In this document: piece by piece, positions 44,619 to 53,768 of the stretch
How positions within the stretch are numbered: the first letter of the stretch is position 1
How the letters are laid out: the number at the start of each line of letters is the position of its first letter
Origin: Paraglaciecola algarum
Lineage (GTDB): Bacteria > Pseudomonadota > Gammaproteobacteria > Enterobacterales > Alteromonadaceae
DNA length: 64,000 bases
Assembly: GCF_021532655.1 (NCBI RefSeq)
Contig: NZ_JAKGAS010000010.1
Coordinates: forward strand, 62,001 to 126,000
Reading direction: 5' to 3'
Notes under the pieces: generated by a model
Seen by the model: the letters and a program-made list of their open reading frames with translations, nothing else
What the model was told of the DNA's origin: nothing
The model's database searches: none
Position numbers and translations under genes: made by a program

Positions 44619-44993
44619 ATGTATACATTGTTTAAACATCTGCACTTAACGGCAATTGGATTAAGTGTTTTACTCTTTTTGTTTCGTTTTGTTTTACTGA
44701 CTTTACAATCACCTATGCTACAAAAAAAGTGGCTAAAAATCCTTCCCCATATTGTTGACACTCTGCTATTAGTTAGTGCCATTTCACTCATGGTGTTGAT
44801 CCAGCAGTATCCTTTCGTGGATGCTTGGGTTACGGAAAAGCTCTTAGGCCTAGTCATGTATATATTTATGGTGACATTAGCCTTAAAACCGTCTAATACC
44901 AAGTTTATTCGTTTTGTAGGTTTAATTGGTGCCATAAGTTGGATTGCATTTGCTGGTATGGTGGCTGTAAGTAAACAGGCAATTCTGTTTTAG
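44619..44993 (+). CDS. SirB2-family membrane protein
   Basis: 124 residues, four membrane helices. TLFKHLHLTAIGLSVLLFLFRF and LKILPHIVDTLLLVSAISLM match SirB2 (invasion gene expression up-regulator family), whose function is not known. In E. coli and Alteromonadales it follows prmC and precedes sirB1; here three genes separate it from prmC. An AACAAT repeat occupies its leader. Confidence 0.85.
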   Translation: MYTLFKHLHLTAIGLSVLLFLFRFVLLTLQSPMLQKKWLKILPHIVDTLLLVSAISLMVLIQQYPFVDAWVTEKLLGLVMYIFMVTLALKPSNTKFIRFVGLIGAISWIAFAGMVAVSKQAILF

Positions 44994-45135
44994 TATTGGT
45001 TAAAGTTCCTTTCACGCCTTTAATTTACTCATAAACAGTGAGTTAGCTTAATTTGGGAAAATTAAGCGATTTTCTAATAAAGGTTACTGGCTAATACCCG
45101 ATATATTTATTGAATAAGTATATTGGGGGACTTGA

Positions 45136-45954
45136 GTGGAAAAGTTAACAAAAGCAATCAAACAAAATGATTGTTTAATGGCCTGTTTACAATTAGCTGG
45201 CCTATTTCAGCAAAGTAAATTTGTGCCTCAAGATTATCAAAGCCTGTTGCTAGCATGGGCAAGTAAAGCTAAATTTTTTATCAAAACCCCCGTGCGCAAT
45301 CTTGATAGCTTTCGAACATTTATTCGTTATTTCTATGTGGAACTGGCATTTAGTGGCGATGAACTAGGTTATTTTTCCTCGCGCTATAACTTACTAAATA
45401 AAGTGTTTGAATATCGAACCGGCATTCCAATTACTCTGTCTATTATTTTTCAACAATTAGCCAAACAAGTGGGGTTTGATGTGTGTGGGGTTAATTTCCC
45501 AGGGCATTTCTTACTAAAATGTCGGTTTGAGGAACAAGCTACCATTTATCTCGACCCATTAAATGGCAACATCTTACAGCGTCAAGATCTAGAGCGAATG
45601 TATTTCTCTATTTTAACTGAAATTGAAGATGAAACAATGCCAGAAGAAGCGCTAAATGAAGCAAGTTGCTCTGAAACAGTGATTAGTTTGTTGCACAATT
45701 TAAAAGCCTCTTATATCAAACAAAAATGTTATTCAAAAGCTTTAGATGCAGTACAACTATTAGTGGAACTTTGCCCCAATGATCCTTATGAGCGCAGAGA
45801 TAGGGGATTTTTATTGTATCAATTAGATTGTACTCAAGTGGCCATGACCGATTATCAGTATTTTATTCGTCAATGCCCTGATGATCCTTCCTCACAACTT
45901 TTGCAAGCTCAATTACAACAGCTAGCAGAGCAAGCTCCAGAAATACTTCATTAA
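45136..45954 (+). CDS. SirB1-family protein (transglutaminase-like fold plus TPR)
   Basis: 272 residues. Start is the GTG at 45136, 5 bases after GGGGGA. The N-terminal region holds a transglutaminase-like core (YNLLNKVFEYRTGIPITLSIIFQQLAKQVGFDVCGVNFPGHFLLK) and the C-terminal third TPR-like helices (YSKALDAVQLLVELCPNDPYERRDRGFLLYQL). The SirB1 function is unknown; it is found next to prmC and sirB2 in gammaproteobacteria. It converges on argJ with 22 bases between them. kdsA, the usual next gene, is absent. Confidence 0.88.
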   Translation: MEKLTKAIKQNDCLMACLQLAGLFQQSKFVPQDYQSLLLAWASKAKFFIKTPVRNLDSFRTFIRYFYVELAFSGDELGYFSSRYNLLNKVFEYRTGIPITLSIIFQQLAKQVGFDVCGVNFPGHFLLKCRFEEQATIYLDPLNGNILQRQDLERMYFSILTEIEDETMPEEALNEASCSETVISLLHNLKASYIKQKCYSKALDAVQLLVELCPNDPYERRDRGFLLYQLDCTQVAMTDYQYFIRQCPDDPSSQLLQAQLQQLAEQAPEILH

Positions 45955-45976
45955 GGCATCTTTGGTAAATAAAAAG

Positions 45977-47221
45977 TTAAGTGCGATATTCAGCATTGAT
46001 CCGCACATAGTCGTAACTAAAATCACAGCTCCAAATCGTGGCAAGTTCGTTACCTCGGTTGAGTTTGACTGTGATCTCAATTTCAGACTCTTGCATGATC
46101 TTTTGTCCAGCAGCTTCGGTATAACTTTTGGCTCTACCGCCTTTCTCAGCCACCAATACATCAGCGAAATATAACTCTATGTTATCGACATTAAGATCCT
46201 GTAAGGATTCACATTCCCGTGACGCATAACCTATGGCCGCTAATACTCGACCTAAATTTGGATCGCTAGCAAACATAGCTGTTTTCACTAAAGGACTTTT
46301 GGCTATGGCATAACCCACGGTTTTCGCTTCGTGATTGTTAAGGGCACTTTCAACATTAACTGTAATGAATTTAGTGGCGCCTTCACCATCGCGCACTATA
46401 GCTTTAGCTAAATATTGGGCCGTTTCTAACAAAGCTTGAAAAATAACCTCAAAACCAGGATCTTCGCGACTAGTGATGGGGGCATGGTCTGCTTGACCAC
46501 TAGCCATTATTATAAAAGAATCGTTAGTGGAGGTGTCACCGTCAACGGAAATACAGTTGAAAGATAAATCAGCAATCTGTTTAGTGATTTCGTCTAACAA
46601 TGATTGAGAGATAGCTGCATCGGTTGCCACAAAGCCTAACATGGTGGCCATATTCGGGTGGATCATGCCAGCGCCTTTTGAAATACCAGTGACTTGTACT
46701 GAATGTCCGCCAATTAAGCAGTTGCTAGCGTAAGCTTTAGGCGCTATGTCTGTAGTCATAATTGACCAAGCTGCTGGCTCCCAAGCATCTTCAGTTAATC
46801 TAGATACAGCTGGCGCTAAGCCTGCCAATAATTTATCCATAGGTAGGTGTTCTAAAATCACCCCTGTAGAAAAAGGTAAAATCGAATTGACCGGTACTTG
46901 AAGTTGATTGGCTAATTGTTCACAGGTTGTCATAGCATCTACCATGCCTTGTTCACCTGTGCCAGCATTGGCATTACCTGTATTTATGACTAATGCTTTT
47001 ATCTGTTTTGATTCTGCTAAATGCTTTTTACAAATATGTACCGGGGCCGCACAAAACCTATTTTGAGTAAATACCCCAGAAACACTACTTCCGTCTGCGA
47101 CTTCAATGATTAACATGTCTTTGTGGTTAGGTTTTTTGATATAGGCTTCTGCCCACCCTAAACGGACACCTTTTACTGGTGGAAGAATTTGATTTTTAAT
47201 AGAAGGTAAATTGACTGGCAT
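45977..47221 (-). CDS. argJ: Bifunctional ornithine acetyltransferase/N-acetylglutamate synthase
   Basis: 414 residues. Transfers acetyl from N-acetylornithine to glutamate, and in bifunctional forms also from acetyl-CoA, in the cyclic arginine pathway. The self-cleavage site is intact: KGAGMIHPNMATMLGF, where the chain is cut before Thr of MA|TML, which becomes the nucleophile. The SVDGDTSTNDSF block and the C-terminal region are present. It stands alone, away from other arg genes, and is divergent from an MFS gene. Confidence 0.95.
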   Translation of the reverse strand: MPVNLPSIKNQILPPVKGVRLGWAEAYIKKPNHKDMLIIEVADGSSVSGVFTQNRFCAAPVHICKKHLAESKQIKALVINTGNANAGTGEQGMVDAMTTCEQLANQLQVPVNSILPFSTGVILEHLPMDKLLAGLAPAVSRLTEDAWEPAAWSIMTTDIAPKAYASNCLIGGHSVQVTGISKGAGMIHPNMATMLGFVATDAAISQSLLDEITKQIADLSFNCISVDGDTSTNDSFIIMASGQADHAPITSREDPGFEVIFQALLETAQYLAKAIVRDGEGATKFITVNVESALNNHEAKTVGYAIAKSPLVKTAMFASDPNLGRVLAAIGYASRECESLQDLNVDNIELYFADVLVAEKGGRAKSYTEAAGQKIMQESEIEITVKLNRGNELATIWSCDFSYDYVRINAEYRT

Positions 47222-47405
47222 TATGTAAAATTAAGCTGAAAAATGTTGCGCTGAATATTACTTGGCAATGCAATAATATGCAAAAATCATTAATAAATAT
47301 TCATAGTCGGGTGGTGAGTAAATTGCTTAGGTATTTTTAGCTATTTTTAACTAATTGAACTAGAATGCGCGCCTTCTTGCTTCACCCAAATTTATTGTAT
47401 TTATT

Positions 47406-48584
47406 ATGCCCTCTATGGCTCCACTAACATCTTCAAAATTATTTATCTTACTGAGCATATTGACTGGCTTAGTTGGCGCTTTTATTCACCCGTTGATGAG
47501 CTTCTTTTTAGTGGACGAGCTACAAGTTCCTCCCGTGTATATTGGCATTTATATGGTAGCAGTAACATTGGCAGGCTTGGTAATTAGTCAAATTTTAGGT
47601 GGCTTAGCAGACAAGGGTTACAGCGCAAGAAAGATGTATATTGTGGCTAGTGTAGGTATTATTTTGGCGTTAATTGTCTATATAAACAGCCATATGTTTG
47701 CTTTGATATTAGTGGCTGGTGTGTGTTTTATGGCATTTGGAAATGCCAGCGTACCGCAAATGTTAACCTTAAGCCGGCAATGGGCAGACGATAAACCCAT
47801 CGATATTACACAATTTAACGCGCGAATTCGTGCCGGTATTTCGGTGGCCTGGATGATAGGGCCACCCATTGCCTTTAGCTTATTAGCTTTTGTGGGATTC
47901 CCCGGTGTATTTGGTATGGCAATTTTGATCGCAATATTGGGTATTATTTTTGTTTATAAATTTATTCCTGAGAAACAACAAAAAAGTACGTCCATTACCG
48001 ACAAACCAAACGTTAAACCTCCATATTCTTTTTGGTGTTTAGTGCTGGCTATTGTTTTGGCCTCTATGGGGAATAATATGTATACAGCATCATTACCCTT
48101 GTACACTATCAAAGAACTGAGCTTGCCCAGTTACACACCAGGTGTGTTGATGGGGGTCGTGGCAAGTTTAGAAATCCCCATTATGTTGTTTTGTAATCGC
48201 TTATGTCGAGTATTTAAGAAAAAAGATCTGCTTATAGTATCCTTTATCAGTGGTTTGATATTTTATGCTGGTGTTTTCTTTGCGGATACATTCTGGCAGT
48301 TACTTTTATTACAAGTATTCAACGCCATATTTTACGGGTTGTTTGGTGGCTTAGGCTTAACCCTAATGCAAGAAGAGTTACCGTCTAGAATTGGATTCAC
48401 CTCAGCTGTTTATTCTAATGCCTTTAAGATTGGTGTGATGATTGGAGTGTCTTGTACTGGTATTATTGCCCAATTTTTTAGTTTTCAATTCGCACTTCTT
48501 GGTGCAATGTGCGCAGCTTTGTGTGCTGTAATTTTAATGTTGGTATTTAGTTATTTACAGTACCAAGTGGTTAAACAAAGCTAA
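47406..48584 (+). CDS. Sugar efflux transporter (SetA/SetB-like MFS)
   Basis: 392 residues with 12 predicted helices. FFLVDELQVPPVYIGIYMVAVTLAGLVISQILGGLADKGYSARK is the MFS helix 2-3 loop in the form typical of Set sugar-efflux proteins, and QMLTLSRQWADD with FNARIRAGISVAWMIGPPIAF matches the same family. Likely inner-membrane export of sugars or analogues; the substrate is not shown by sequence. A cupin gene follows 30 bases later. Confidence 0.75.
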   Translation: MPSMAPLTSSKLFILLSILTGLVGAFIHPLMSFFLVDELQVPPVYIGIYMVAVTLAGLVISQILGGLADKGYSARKMYIVASVGIILALIVYINSHMFALILVAGVCFMAFGNASVPQMLTLSRQWADDKPIDITQFNARIRAGISVAWMIGPPIAFSLLAFVGFPGVFGMAILIAILGIIFVYKFIPEKQQKSTSITDKPNVKPPYSFWCLVLAIVLASMGNNMYTASLPLYTIKELSLPSYTPGVLMGVVASLEIPIMLFCNRLCRVFKKKDLLIVSFISGLIFYAGVFFADTFWQLLLLQVFNAIFYGLFGGLGLTLMQEELPSRIGFTSAVYSNAFKIGVMIGVSCTGIIAQFFSFQFALLGAMCAALCAVILMLVFSYLQYQVVKQS

Positions 48585-48613
48585 ATCTAATTTTCGCTCT
48601 TGGGAAGAAGATC

Positions 48614-48961
48614 TTGAAAAATTACATGATAGAACATTTAGATGACATTGCTTCTGTGAAATGTCCTTGTGGTGACTCAAAGCGGGCATTTGTCACACCA
48701 GATAATCAAGTTGCGACTTTGCATATGGTGGATATAAGCGAAGATGCTCAATTACATTATCATAAAAAGATGACTGAAATTTATGTGATTTTAGAAGCGG
48801 AAGAGGGGGCTTATATGCAACTAGATGGGGAGAAAGTGCCGGTTAAAGCTATGACTAGTATTTTTATTAAGCCTGGATGTCGGCACAAGGCAGTGGGTAA
48901 AATGAAAATTTTGAACATGCCGATCCCTGCTTTTGATCCACAAGATGAGTATTTTGATTAA
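48614..48961 (+). CDS. Single-domain cupin protein
   Basis: 115 residues, one cupin beta-barrel. Metal-binding motif 1 is HYHKKMTEIYVILE and motif 2 GCRHKAVG, so a metal is probably bound. The start is read as TTG at 48614, 6 bases after GGGAAG; an ATG four codons later is the alternative. Substrate unknown; it may handle a sugar or small acid linked to the efflux gene upstream. A strong terminator follows. Confidence 0.75.
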   Translation: MKNYMIEHLDDIASVKCPCGDSKRAFVTPDNQVATLHMVDISEDAQLHYHKKMTEIYVILEAEEGAYMQLDGEKVPVKAMTSIFIKPGCRHKAVGKMKILNMPIPAFDPQDEYFD

Positions 48962-48978
48962 ATTAACTGTCATTTAAG

Positions 48979-49009
48979 CAAAGGGGAAGATATTGTATCT
49001 TCCCCTTTG
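48979..49009. terminator. Bidirectional terminator after the cupin gene
   Basis: Perfect 14-base stem CAAAGGGGAAGATA/TATCTTCCCCTTTG with loop TTG, then T-rich sequence. It lies between the convergent cupin and sulfatase genes, 17 bases after the cupin stop and 22 before the sulfatase stop. Confidence 0.88.
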
Positions 49010-49031
49010 TTTATTTACTGTTTAATAAATA

Positions 49032-50687
49032 TTAGTCGTCCCAATGTTTGGCTATCACTTCTTGAATATGTGGGTAGTTCTCATCTGTTTCATTAAGCTC
49101 TTTTCTTTGGTTAGCTAATTCAACTTTTAACTCTTTGATTATGTCTTGGTACTCTGGGTGGTGGTAACGGTTCACCATTTCATCAGGATCCTTTTCCATA
49201 TCATAGAACTCCCACGCGACTGGTGTAGGAGTTTTAGCTGGGATCACTCCGTCTTTTCTACTCCAGTCCATTCCATAATAAACTTTGTCAGTTTGTTGAA
49301 AATCGACATCGTAATTAATCCCGTAAAAGAAGATTAGTTTGTATTGCTTAGTCCTTAAGCCAAAGTGTGCGGGCACATCATGGTGAGCTCTATGCATCCA
49401 GTATCGGTAATAGGTGCCTTTTCGCCAATCAGTTAACGGTTGATTATCGAGTACCGTAGCGAAGCTTTTGCCTTGCATAAAGTCAGGTGTATCAGAGCCT
49501 GCCAGTTCAAGCATAAAAGGTGCAAAGTCAGTGTTATTTGCTACTATATCAGACATTTTAGGCGCACTCGGCTTTCCAGGGTGACGCACAATAAATGGCA
49601 TACGCATTGATTCGTCATACATCCAACGTTTATCAATATAGTCATGCTCACCCAACATCATGCCTTGGTCGCTGGTGTAAATAATGATGGTATTTTCGTA
49701 TTGACCTGATTGTTTTAGGTAATCAATTAACCGTCCCATATTGTCATCTACACCTTTTACCGTGCGTAAGTATCGGCGTAAATATTCTTGATAGGCTAGG
49801 TGGGTATATTCTTTGTCACTTAGAGCAGGATCGATTTCCATATGAATACCCATGTTTCTGCGAGGGTTTCGTTTAGAAATTGAGGTACCGATCTCCCATA
49901 ACATACTGTCATTTTCACCACGGGTTGCCTTAGAGCCAAATTGGGTTTGAGTATATAAACTCGAAGGCTCTGGAATGTGTACACCTTTTAAAAAATCCTC
50001 ATACCTTGGCGCATATTCGAACATATCGTGTGGAGCTTTAAAGTGATGCATCAAAAAGAATGGTTTATCTGAATTACGATTTTTTAACCAGTCAATTGAT
50101 ATGTCTGTTACCACGTCAGAAGAATGACCTTTTATGGTGACTTCATTATTTGGCCAAGCACCTTTGTGTTTATCTCGTAAAATTGGGTCAAAGTATAAAC
50201 CTTGCTCTGGTAACACTTTGTAATAATCAAACGCGCCTGGCTCTTCTCTTAGGTGCCATTTACCTATCATGGCTGTTTCAAAACCAGCTTGTCCCATCAA
50301 TCTGGCGAGATGTTGTTTTTCGGTTGGTATAGTGCCGTTTAAATCTAATACGCCATTGGTTTGCCCGTACTGACCAGTCAAAATGGATGCGCGACTTGGA
50401 GTACAAATTGAGTTGGTGGCAAACACGTTTTCAAACAATGTGCCTTGGCTGGCTAACTGATCAATATTGGGCGTAGGGTTTAGCTTGGCCAATCTAGATT
50501 GATAAGCGCCTATGGCTGACGCTGTATGGTCGTCAGACATCACGTATAAAATGTTGTAGTTTTTATTGGATGTTTTTGTGGTTTTTGCTGGTTCGATTGC
50601 TTGGTCTTGATTACAACCGAATAAGACTAATGCTGTACACAAAAACAAACATGTGTGGCGAATCGTATTGTTAATTTTAGTAGCCAT
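49032..50687 (-). CDS. Lipoprotein sulfatase (type I, formylglycine-dependent)
   Basis: 551 residues. A signal peptide ends in the lipobox LFGC (C25), so the enzyme is predicted to be a lipoprotein. The metal ligands VMSDDH are at 49-54, and the sulfatase signature CTPSRAS (95-101) has the cysteine converted to formylglycine. HGxx-type and GKWHLRE blocks and ADxGxMLGEHDYIDKRWMYDESMR-like sequence follow. It would remove sulfate esters from marine polysaccharides. No maturase or glycoside hydrolase gene is nearby, so the polymer cannot be named. Confidence 0.88.
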   Translation of the reverse strand: MATKINNTIRHTCLFLCTALVLFGCNQDQAIEPAKTTKTSNKNYNILYVMSDDHTASAIGAYQSRLAKLNPTPNIDQLASQGTLFENVFATNSICTPSRASILTGQYGQTNGVLDLNGTIPTEKQHLARLMGQAGFETAMIGKWHLREEPGAFDYYKVLPEQGLYFDPILRDKHKGAWPNNEVTIKGHSSDVVTDISIDWLKNRNSDKPFFLMHHFKAPHDMFEYAPRYEDFLKGVHIPEPSSLYTQTQFGSKATRGENDSMLWEIGTSISKRNPRRNMGIHMEIDPALSDKEYTHLAYQEYLRRYLRTVKGVDDNMGRLIDYLKQSGQYENTIIIYTSDQGMMLGEHDYIDKRWMYDESMRMPFIVRHPGKPSAPKMSDIVANNTDFAPFMLELAGSDTPDFMQGKSFATVLDNQPLTDWRKGTYYRYWMHRAHHDVPAHFGLRTKQYKLIFFYGINYDVDFQQTDKVYYGMDWSRKDGVIPAKTPTPVAWEFYDMEKDPDEMVNRYHHPEYQDIIKELKVELANQRKELNETDENYPHIQEVIAKHWDD

Positions 50688-51188
50688 TGTGTATGTACCC
50701 TTAATTTCCTTTAAGTATTAATACGGAGTGATGAGTAGCTGATCACCATTTAAAAATAAAAAATCTATATTGCTAGTAAATGATACCTGGTGAATTAGGT
50801 ACGGGGCGCTTTTCAGGTTTTTTCATATTTTAAGTAGCTTTAAAGCTAGGTGGTTTGCTGTTTATTATCAATTAATTTACATTTACTTTGTTTTGTTTAC
50901 AAGTGAAATTGATGGGTGTTTTATCGTCTTTTACAGCCAGTCTGTGTGCATGTTATAAGTGACTTTAGGTTAAAACAAAATTCGAATGGTGGGAGCATAG
51001 ATGGAATAACGGTTGAATTGCTCATTGCTAGCGACGCACGGGAAGGCTCAACTTTAAATAATAAAGACAGAGTATTTATAGCTGGGCCAATTATTTCTAG
51101 GGATGATTATCCAACTTATTAGTGGTGCATACTTCGTTTGTTGATAACCTCTGTAACTAGCAGCCAATAGGCTGCTTGATTTTGTCAT
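50688..51188. other. Intergenic region between sulfatase and bioA
   Basis: 501 bases. It holds the sulfatase upstream region, a doubtful GTG-started frame of 68 codons at 50916-51122 on the plus strand that resembles no family I know, and a hairpin at 51159-51176. No other structure is evident. The frame may be debris of a lost gene. Confidence 0.45.
51159..51176 (+). terminator. Hairpin between sulfatase and bioA
   Basis: Perfect 7-base stem AGCAGCC/GGCTGCT with loop AATA, followed on the plus strand by TTGATTTTG. It lies 12 bases beyond the bioA stop. The T-rich side is on the plus strand, so it is not an ideal terminator for bioA. Confidence 0.35.
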
Positions 51189-52481
51189 TTACAGTTTTTT
51201 CACAGCATTATAAATAGCTTGGGTCAACTGTCGTAATTGTTCTGGGCTGATGATGTAGGGCGGCATGATGTAGACTAACTTGCCAAATGGCCTTATCCAC
51301 ACACCGTGTCGTATAAACTCTTTTTGTATCTCTGCCACGTTTACCGCTGACTTGGTTTCTACCACACCTATGGCGCCTAACACTCTAACATCGGCTACGG
51401 TATCAAGTTCTTTGCAGGGCATTAACTCAGCTTGTAATTGTTTTTCTATGTTGGCGACTTGTTGTTGCCAATCCCCTTGTTGGATAAGTGTTAAACTAGC
51501 GTTGGCTACTGCGCAGGCTAGGGGATTACCCATAAAAGTCGGGCCATGCATAAATACGCCAGGTTCGCCTTGGCATACGCCTTGGGCCACATCTTCTGAG
51601 CAAAGCGTAGCGGCTAAGGTCATATAGCCACCGGTTAGTGCTTTACCTAAACATAAAATATCTGGGCTGATATCTGCATGTTCACAAGCAAACAATTTAC
51701 CCGTACGGCCAAAGCCTGTGGCAATTTCATCACAGATCATTAATAAGTTGTACTCGTCGCATAACTGCCGAGCGCGTTTTAAATATTCTGGATGATAAAT
51801 ACGAATGCCACCTGCGTTTTGTACTATCGGCTCTATTATCAATGCCGCTAATTCGTGGTGATGAGCTTGAATGAGTTCTTCTAGTGGAATAATGTCGTCC
51901 TCGTTCCACTGCTTGTCAAAGCGGGTTTGTGGTGCAGGAGCGAAAACTTGCTGGTTAAGTGCATCCGTAAATAAACTGTGCATACCATTAATTGGGTCGC
52001 AAACCGACATAGCGGCAAAGGTATCCCCGTGATAACCATTACGTGGCGTAATAAATTTATGTTTATCTTGATTGCCCTGGCAGGCCCAATATTGCAAAGC
52101 CATTTTCATGGCTACTTCTACCGATATCGAGCCTGAATCGGCTAGAAATACCCGCTCTAATCCTGAGGGGGTCATATCGATTAACTTTCGACATAAATCT
52201 ATGGCCGGTTGGTGGGTTAGGCCACCAAACATCACATGGGAAAATTTTTCGGTTTGTTGCAGTACGGCTTGGTTTAAATCTGGATGATTGTAACCGTGAA
52301 TGGCGGTCCACCAAGATGCTACTCCGTCTATTAACTTTTCACCACTGGCTAAATGAATATATACACCTTCTGCTTTGACTACTTCGTAACAAGGCAAAGG
52401 GTCGATCGCTGAGGTGTAAGGGTGCCAAATATGTTGTTGGTCAAAACGTAAATTTTCAGTTTGTTTGATTTGGTTGGTCAA
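51189..52481 (-). CDS. bioA: Adenosylmethionine-8-amino-7-oxononanoate aminotransferase
   Basis: 430 residues, PLP-dependent class III aminotransferase. Makes 7,8-diaminopelargonate from KAPA with SAM as amino donor. HIWHPYTSAIDP at the start, VASWWTAIHGYNHP, NGYHGDTFAAM, ICDEIATGFGRTG and the PLP lysine in LGKALTGGYM are intact. It is divergent from bioBFCD with a shared control region containing a BirA-type operator. Confidence 0.97.
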   Translation of the reverse strand: MTNQIKQTENLRFDQQHIWHPYTSAIDPLPCYEVVKAEGVYIHLASGEKLIDGVASWWTAIHGYNHPDLNQAVLQQTEKFSHVMFGGLTHQPAIDLCRKLIDMTPSGLERVFLADSGSISVEVAMKMALQYWACQGNQDKHKFITPRNGYHGDTFAAMSVCDPINGMHSLFTDALNQQVFAPAPQTRFDKQWNEDDIIPLEELIQAHHHELAALIIEPIVQNAGGIRIYHPEYLKRARQLCDEYNLLMICDEIATGFGRTGKLFACEHADISPDILCLGKALTGGYMTLAATLCSEDVAQGVCQGEPGVFMHGPTFMGNPLACAVANASLTLIQQGDWQQQVANIEKQLQAELMPCKELDTVADVRVLGAIGVVETKSAVNVAEIQKEFIRHGVWIRPFGKLVYIMPPYIISPEQLRQLTQAIYNAVKKL

Positions 52482-52492
52482 AATTCATCCAG

Positions 52493-52525
52493 TTGTAAAG
52501 TTTTAATATTAAATTAGGTTGACAA
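52493..52525. promoter_or_regulatory. BirA-type biotin operator
   Basis: TTGTAAAGT, 15 bases, then GGTTGACAA: 15 of 18 arm positions agree with the BirA consensus TTGTAAACC-N15-GGTTTACAA (three mismatches). It lies between the bioA start (52481) and the bioB start (52621) and would let biotinyl-BirA repress both directions. Confidence 0.8.
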
Positions 52526-52620
52526 TGTGCGCCGGAAACATAGACTAAGCGCGCACGCTATGGAAGTAAAGTAGCGAGCTCGCATTGGAAGTAAAGTTTG
52601 ATAAAACATTAAGGTCTATT

Positions 52621-53757
52621 ATGTCGCAACCCTCATCACAAGCATCTAGTTCATTTTTTAACTCTTCAGCAGAAGTGCGTCATGATTGGACGCTAGATGA
52701 AGTTAACGCCTTATTTGCTTTACCTTTTAACGACTTACTATTTCAAGCTCAATGTGTACACAGACAACACTTTGACCCTAATCATGTACAAGTAAGCACC
52801 TTGTTATCAATAAAAACCGGTGCATGCCCTGAAGATTGTAAATATTGCCCACAAAGTGCTCGTTACGATACTGGACTTGAAAAAGAACGTTTGTTAGAAA
52901 TTGAAAAAGTGATCCAGCGGGCCAAAGAAGCCAAACAAACGGGCTCAACTCGCTTTTGTATGGGCGCTGCTTGGCGTAACCCTCGTGACCGTGATATGCC
53001 ATATGTAATTGATATGGTTAAAGAAGTGAAAAAGCTCGGTTTAGAAACCTGCATGACCTTAGGTATGTTAACCCGTGATCAAGCTTTAGCCCTTAAACAG
53101 GCTGGTTTAGATTATTACAATCACAACTTAGATACATCACCAGAATTTTACGGCGACATTATCACTACACGTACCTATCAAGATCGTTTAGATACTTTAT
53201 CAAACGTGCGCGATGCTGGCATGAATGTGTGCTCTGGCGGCATAGTAGGCATGGGCGAAACGGCTTCAGATCGCAGTGGTTTATTGATGCAATTAGCCAA
53301 TCTAGAACAGCAACCTGAAAGTGTACCCATTAATATGTTGGTAAAAGTGAAGGGCACACCAATGGAAAAGGTCGAAGACTTAGACCATTTTGCGTTTGTT
53401 CGCACTATAGCGGTTGCACGCATTATGATGCCAAAGTCTTTTGTACGTTTGTCGGCAGGACGTGAAGCCATGAATGAACAAATGCAAGCTATGTGTTTTA
53501 TGGCCGGCGCTAACTCAATCTTTTATGGCTGTAAATTACTGACTACCTCTAACCCAGAGACTCACGAAGATGTTCTGTTATTTAAGAAGTTAGGCATTAA
53601 TTCGCAACAAACTCGCGAATATTCAGACGAAGCTCATGAAGCGGCGCTTCTTGAAGAAATTGAGGCTGTAGAAGAAAACGACAGCACTAACAACTTATTC
53701 TACGATGCGGCAAGTGAAAAGGTGCCTGATACAGTTGAAGCGGTTGTAGAAAACTAG
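52621..53757 (+). CDS. bioB: Biotin synthase
   Basis: 378 residues from the ATG at 52621, preceded by AAGG; an ATG 12 codons upstream lacks a ribosome site. A radical-SAM enzyme that inserts sulfur into dethiobiotin. The cluster motif CxxxCxxC is C69, C73, C76 (CPEDCKYC), and YNHNLDTSPEFY, the NxxR-like GREAMNE and SIFYGCKLLTT blocks are present. The C-terminus has about 40 extra acidic residues beyond the core. Confidence 0.96.
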   Translation: MSQPSSQASSSFFNSSAEVRHDWTLDEVNALFALPFNDLLFQAQCVHRQHFDPNHVQVSTLLSIKTGACPEDCKYCPQSARYDTGLEKERLLEIEKVIQRAKEAKQTGSTRFCMGAAWRNPRDRDMPYVIDMVKEVKKLGLETCMTLGMLTRDQALALKQAGLDYYNHNLDTSPEFYGDIITTRTYQDRLDTLSNVRDAGMNVCSGGIVGMGETASDRSGLLMQLANLEQQPESVPINMLVKVKGTPMEKVEDLDHFAFVRTIAVARIMMPKSFVRLSAGREAMNEQMQAMCFMAGANSIFYGCKLLTTSNPETHEDVLLFKKLGINSQQTREYSDEAHEAALLEEIEAVEENDSTNNLFYDAASEKVPDTVEAVVEN

Positions 53758-53768
53758 GCTCGACTCCT

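Noticed and set aside
44516..44935. 139-codon open frame on the minus strand opposite sirB2
   Set aside because: It is antisense to a recognised family, rich in Lys/Asn/Leu from the repeat, and has no ribosome site or family match.
50916..51122. 68-codon GTG-started frame between sulfatase and bioA
   Set aside because: No similarity I recognise and no ribosome site; noted only within the intergenic description.
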